This document shows positions 61,936 to 64,000 of a DNA stretch of 64,000 nt, piece after piece; the first letter of the stretch is position 1, and every line of letters starts with the position of its first letter. The translations under genes and the position numbers were made by a program. Under the pieces are notes generated by a model that saw only the letters and a program-made list of their open reading frames with translations, did not search any database and was not told where the DNA came from. This DNA comes from Bradyrhizobium sp. CCGB12 (GTDB taxonomy: Bacteria > Pseudomonadota > Alphaproteobacteria > Rhizobiales > Xanthobacteraceae): contig NZ_JANADO010000001.1 of NCBI RefSeq assembly GCF_024199845.1, forward strand, positions 1,612,001 to 1,676,000. The letters run 5' to 3'.

Positions 61936-63441
61936 TTAGCGTGAGGGAGGCGTGAAAACGGGGCCGTTCGGCTTGATGCGGATGCCCGGCCGCAGGCGCG
62001 TCCAGGGCAGGGTGGCGGTATCGGCCGGCATCGCGCCGGGCGCGGCGCAGATCATCAGCTTTTCCGCGATTGGCTCGAAATCGGCGCGGAAATGCACCGA
62101 GCTCTTGTTGACCAGGATCTTCTCGCGCGTCGGCTCGATGCCGACATAGCGGTACATCGCCTGATCGGCGAGCTGGGCCTTGTGCGAGGAGACGACGACG
62201 CGGACGTCGCCGATGCGCAGGCACGCGGAGGGACCCATCTCCATCTCGCGGCCGCCATAATAAGGGCCGGGCGCGATGAAGCGTCCGTCGGACAGCTTTT
62301 CGACCACGAAAGTCTCGCGGTAGGGCTCGTCGCCGGGGATGCCGGACTTGCCGCCAAGCGACAGCGTCACGCTGGCACCGACGCCGGCTTCATGCGCAGC
62401 CTTGGCCGAGACGGGATCGTAGATCGCGCCGGTGGCCGCGCTCGCCCGGTTGCGCACCAGTGCACGCAGCATGCCGGTCGTGTCGGAATCCCCGCCGGCG
62501 CCCGGATTGTCCTGGGTATCGGCGATGATGATCGGCTTGCTCGCGGTCTTCGAAAGTTCCATGGCATGACGGACGCCGTCATCGGGCGACCAGATCTTGC
62601 CGTCGAAATCGTCTTCGTGGCTTTCGATCAGCTTGACGATCGCATCGGCCGCGCGATCGGCGTCGGCTTGCGTCCTGCCATAGGCGAATACGCTCGGCCC
62701 GCAATCGCGGAAGTCGGCGGCGGGGAAGCCCGGCGCGAAGGACAGCGTGGGAACCGCATCGCTCTCCAGTTCTGCGAGCTTCTCATAAATGCCTCTGGTG
62801 GGCTGGTCGTTGGTGCATTGCCAGCTGATCGGGATCAGGAACGGCAACTGGCGGAACGCTTTCGCAAAGCGCTGCTTGGACTTCAGGAGCAGTGCGAGAT
62901 GGCGCGCAGAGGCGCGGCCGGTCTCGGCCATGTCGATGTGCGGATAGGTGCGGTAGGCGATCAGCGCGTCGGCATGCTCGATCATCTCGGGCGTGACGTT
63001 GGCGTGGAGGTCGAGGCTCGTGACCAGCGGTACATCCTGGTTGATGACGCGGCGCACGCGCGCCAGGATTTCGCCTTCGCCGTCGTCGAGATGCTCCGTT
63101 ACCATGGCGCCATGGAGGTCGAGATACACCGCATCGAGCGGTCCGGCGGCTGCGATGCCGTCGACCAACACCTTCACGATGCGCTCGAAGGCATCCTTGG
63201 TGACATGCGCCGAGGGGCTGGCACCGCAGGCGATTGTCGGAATGAGTTCCCAGCCGTTGGCCTCGGCGCTGTCGACGAAACCGGCGAGGCCGACATTGAT
63301 GCGCCGCATCACCTTTAGCACGTCGGCACCTTCAGTCATCGCCGGCCAGCCGCCGCCATGCTGAAAGTCCGCGAACGTCGCCTTCGTCGGAGCGAAGGTG
63401 TTGGTCTCGTGCAGGAAGCCGCCGACGGCGATACGTGTCAT
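61936..63441 (-). CDS. M81-family metallopeptidase (MlrC-like)
   Basis: This 501-residue protein of the M81/microcystinase C family contains MTRIAVGGFLHETNTFAPTKATFADF at the start, YLDLHGAMVTEHLDDGEGEIL, SLDLHANVTPEMIEHADALIAYRTYPHIDMAETG and SKTASKPIIIADTQDNPGAGGDSDTTG. The His and Asp residues in these segments are likely metal ligands. MlrC degrades tetrapeptides from microcystin; homologues in rhizobia occur with peptide transporters. It is the first gene of M81-M20-amidase. Confidence 0.92.
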   Translation of the reverse strand: MTRIAVGGFLHETNTFAPTKATFADFQHGGGWPAMTEGADVLKVMRRINVGLAGFVDSAEANGWELIPTIACGASPSAHVTKDAFERIVKVLVDGIAAAGPLDAVYLDLHGAMVTEHLDDGEGEILARVRRVINQDVPLVTSLDLHANVTPEMIEHADALIAYRTYPHIDMAETGRASARHLALLLKSKQRFAKAFRQLPFLIPISWQCTNDQPTRGIYEKLAELESDAVPTLSFAPGFPAADFRDCGPSVFAYGRTQADADRAADAIVKLIESHEDDFDGKIWSPDDGVRHAMELSKTASKPIIIADTQDNPGAGGDSDTTGMLRALVRNRASAATGAIYDPVSAKAAHEAGVGASVTLSLGGKSGIPGDEPYRETFVVEKLSDGRFIAPGPYYGGREMEMGPSACLRIGDVRVVVSSHKAQLADQAMYRYVGIEPTREKILVNKSSVHFRADFEPIAEKLMICAAPGAMPADTATLPWTRLRPGIRIKPNGPVFTPPSR

Positions 63442-63599
63442 CAATTCCAGTCCAATCGATCAAGAGTGCGCGACGTTAGCCTTGGCCTTGCTGCGAGAGC
63501 AAGGCGGGAAGCAATCGCGCCATGCATAGGGTCAAGCCGTTTTGGGAATGCTGCGGATGCGGTGAGTATGTGAGCCGCTCCGCCAACCACATTCTCGGT

Positions 63600-63725
63600 G
63601 TCGTCCCGGCGAAGGCCGGGATCCATAACCCCAGGGAGTGGTTTGGCGAAGGCTGGTCGTTTGGGATAAGCGCCGCACGAGATCGATAGATTCCGCGGCA
63701 TGGGTCCCGGCGTTCGCCGGGACGA
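63600..63725. repeat. GTCGTCCCGGCGAAGGCCGGG palindromic element
   Basis: Left end GTCGTCCCGGCGAAGGCCGG and right end CGTTCGCCGGGACGAC enclose about 126 bp. It sits between the end of the ABC ATPase gene and the M81 start, in a 299-bp gap with no gene. Confidence 0.87.
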
Positions 63726-63740
63726 CGGCGGTGGGTGTTG

Positions 63741-64000
63741 TTACACCGTCGCCGCCACGCCCTCCGACACCGGCCGGAAGTTCGCAAAATCCCAGTCGCG
63801 CCCGGGAGCCGCATCCAGCAGCGCCTTGGTGTAGGCCTCCTTCGGATGCGTCAGCACTTCGGCGGCGGGGCCCTGTTCGACGACGCGGCCGTGCTGCATC
63901 ACCACGACCTCGTCGCAGATTTGCGCGGCGACGCGAAGGTCATGGGTGATGAACAGGATTGCGATGCCGAGCCGCTTCTGGATCTCATCGAGCAGTTCCA
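63741..64000 (-). CDS. Peptide/nickel-type ABC transporter ATP-binding protein (C-terminal part)
   Basis: Only the last 86 codons are in the window. The translation LELLDEIQKRLGIAILFITHDLRVAAQICDEVVVMQHGRVVEQGPAAEVLTHPKEAYTKALLDAAPGRD includes the H-loop ITHD and the ending typical of DppD/DppF/GsiA-type ATPases. It is oriented as if preceding the M81-M20-amidase group on the minus strand, suggesting import of peptides or amides for those hydrolases. Confidence 0.88.
   Translation of the reverse strand, partial: ELLDEIQKRLGIAILFITHDLRVAAQICDEVVVMQHGRVVEQGPAAEVLTHPKEAYTKALLDAAPGRDWDFANFRPVSEGVAATV

Overview
The window is a 64 kb piece of a GC-rich alphaproteobacterial chromosome, most likely Bradyrhizobium or a close relative. 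The inference rests on gene content (livHMG, pca genes, aerobic CO-dehydrogenase type cox genes, a CIRCE-controlled groESL, usg, DUF2778, an Anbu proteasome-like cluster) and on many intergenic palindromic elements of the kind seen in Bradyrhizobiaceae. There is no rRNA, CRISPR array, prophage or classical insertion sequence. The window opens inside livG and closes inside a peptide-type ABC ATPase gene.

Layout. 1-2.7 kb: branched-chain amino acid ABC transporter livH-livM-livG on the minus strand. 3-6.5 kb: small genes, then pcaB-pcaD-pcaC (protocatechuate branch of the beta-ketoadipate pathway). 6.7-13.6 kb: coxG-coxS-coxM-coxD-coxE, two XdhC-type genes and a two-domain molybdenum cofactor nucleotidyltransferase; the catalytic large-subunit gene coxL is absent. 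13.8-16 kb: small conserved genes and a GFA/AHSA1/ArsR operon. 16.1-19.7 kb: a TetR-controlled one-permease ABC exporter whose operator lies in the promoter spacer of an apparently leaderless tetR. 19.7-29.8 kb: a class III cyclase, PhzF, DUF488/DUF72, a polyprenyl-phosphate sugar synthase plus GT39 transferase pair, and a fecR/CHASE2-cyclase pair. 30.3-35.5 kb: DUF2778, SDR, secreted caspase-like protein, and an isochorismatase-like hydrolase divergent from a LysR gene. 35.7-35.9 kb: two back-to-back degenerate tRNA-like sequences. 36-41 kb: slipin, signal peptidase I, a GIY-YIG nuclease gene inside a palindromic element, groES-groEL. 41-47 kb: usg, an OGT-like TPR glycosyltransferase, a cupin with a histone-like tail, CNT and MFS transporters. 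47-53 kb: SDR, then the Anbu cluster (Anbu, AhpD-like, transglutaminase, alpha-E, circularly permuted ATP-grasp). 53-64 kb: cinA, xanthine phosphoribosyltransferase, a short MetE-like protein, an isomerase, a quinone oxidoreductase, an enoyl-CoA hydratase, and an amidase/M20/M81/ABC group that looks like a peptide or amide catabolic operon.

The most striking non-coding feature is the density of intergenic palindromic elements: at least seven sequence families, two of them with four or five copies here. One CATTCCGG-family element carries a complete GIY-YIG nuclease gene between its two hairpins, where other copies have only a short linker or nothing. This resembles an autonomous element with non-autonomous relatives and is the best candidate in the window for an under-described system. 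Start codons were moved from the longest open frame where a clear ribosome-binding site or the family length favoured an internal start.
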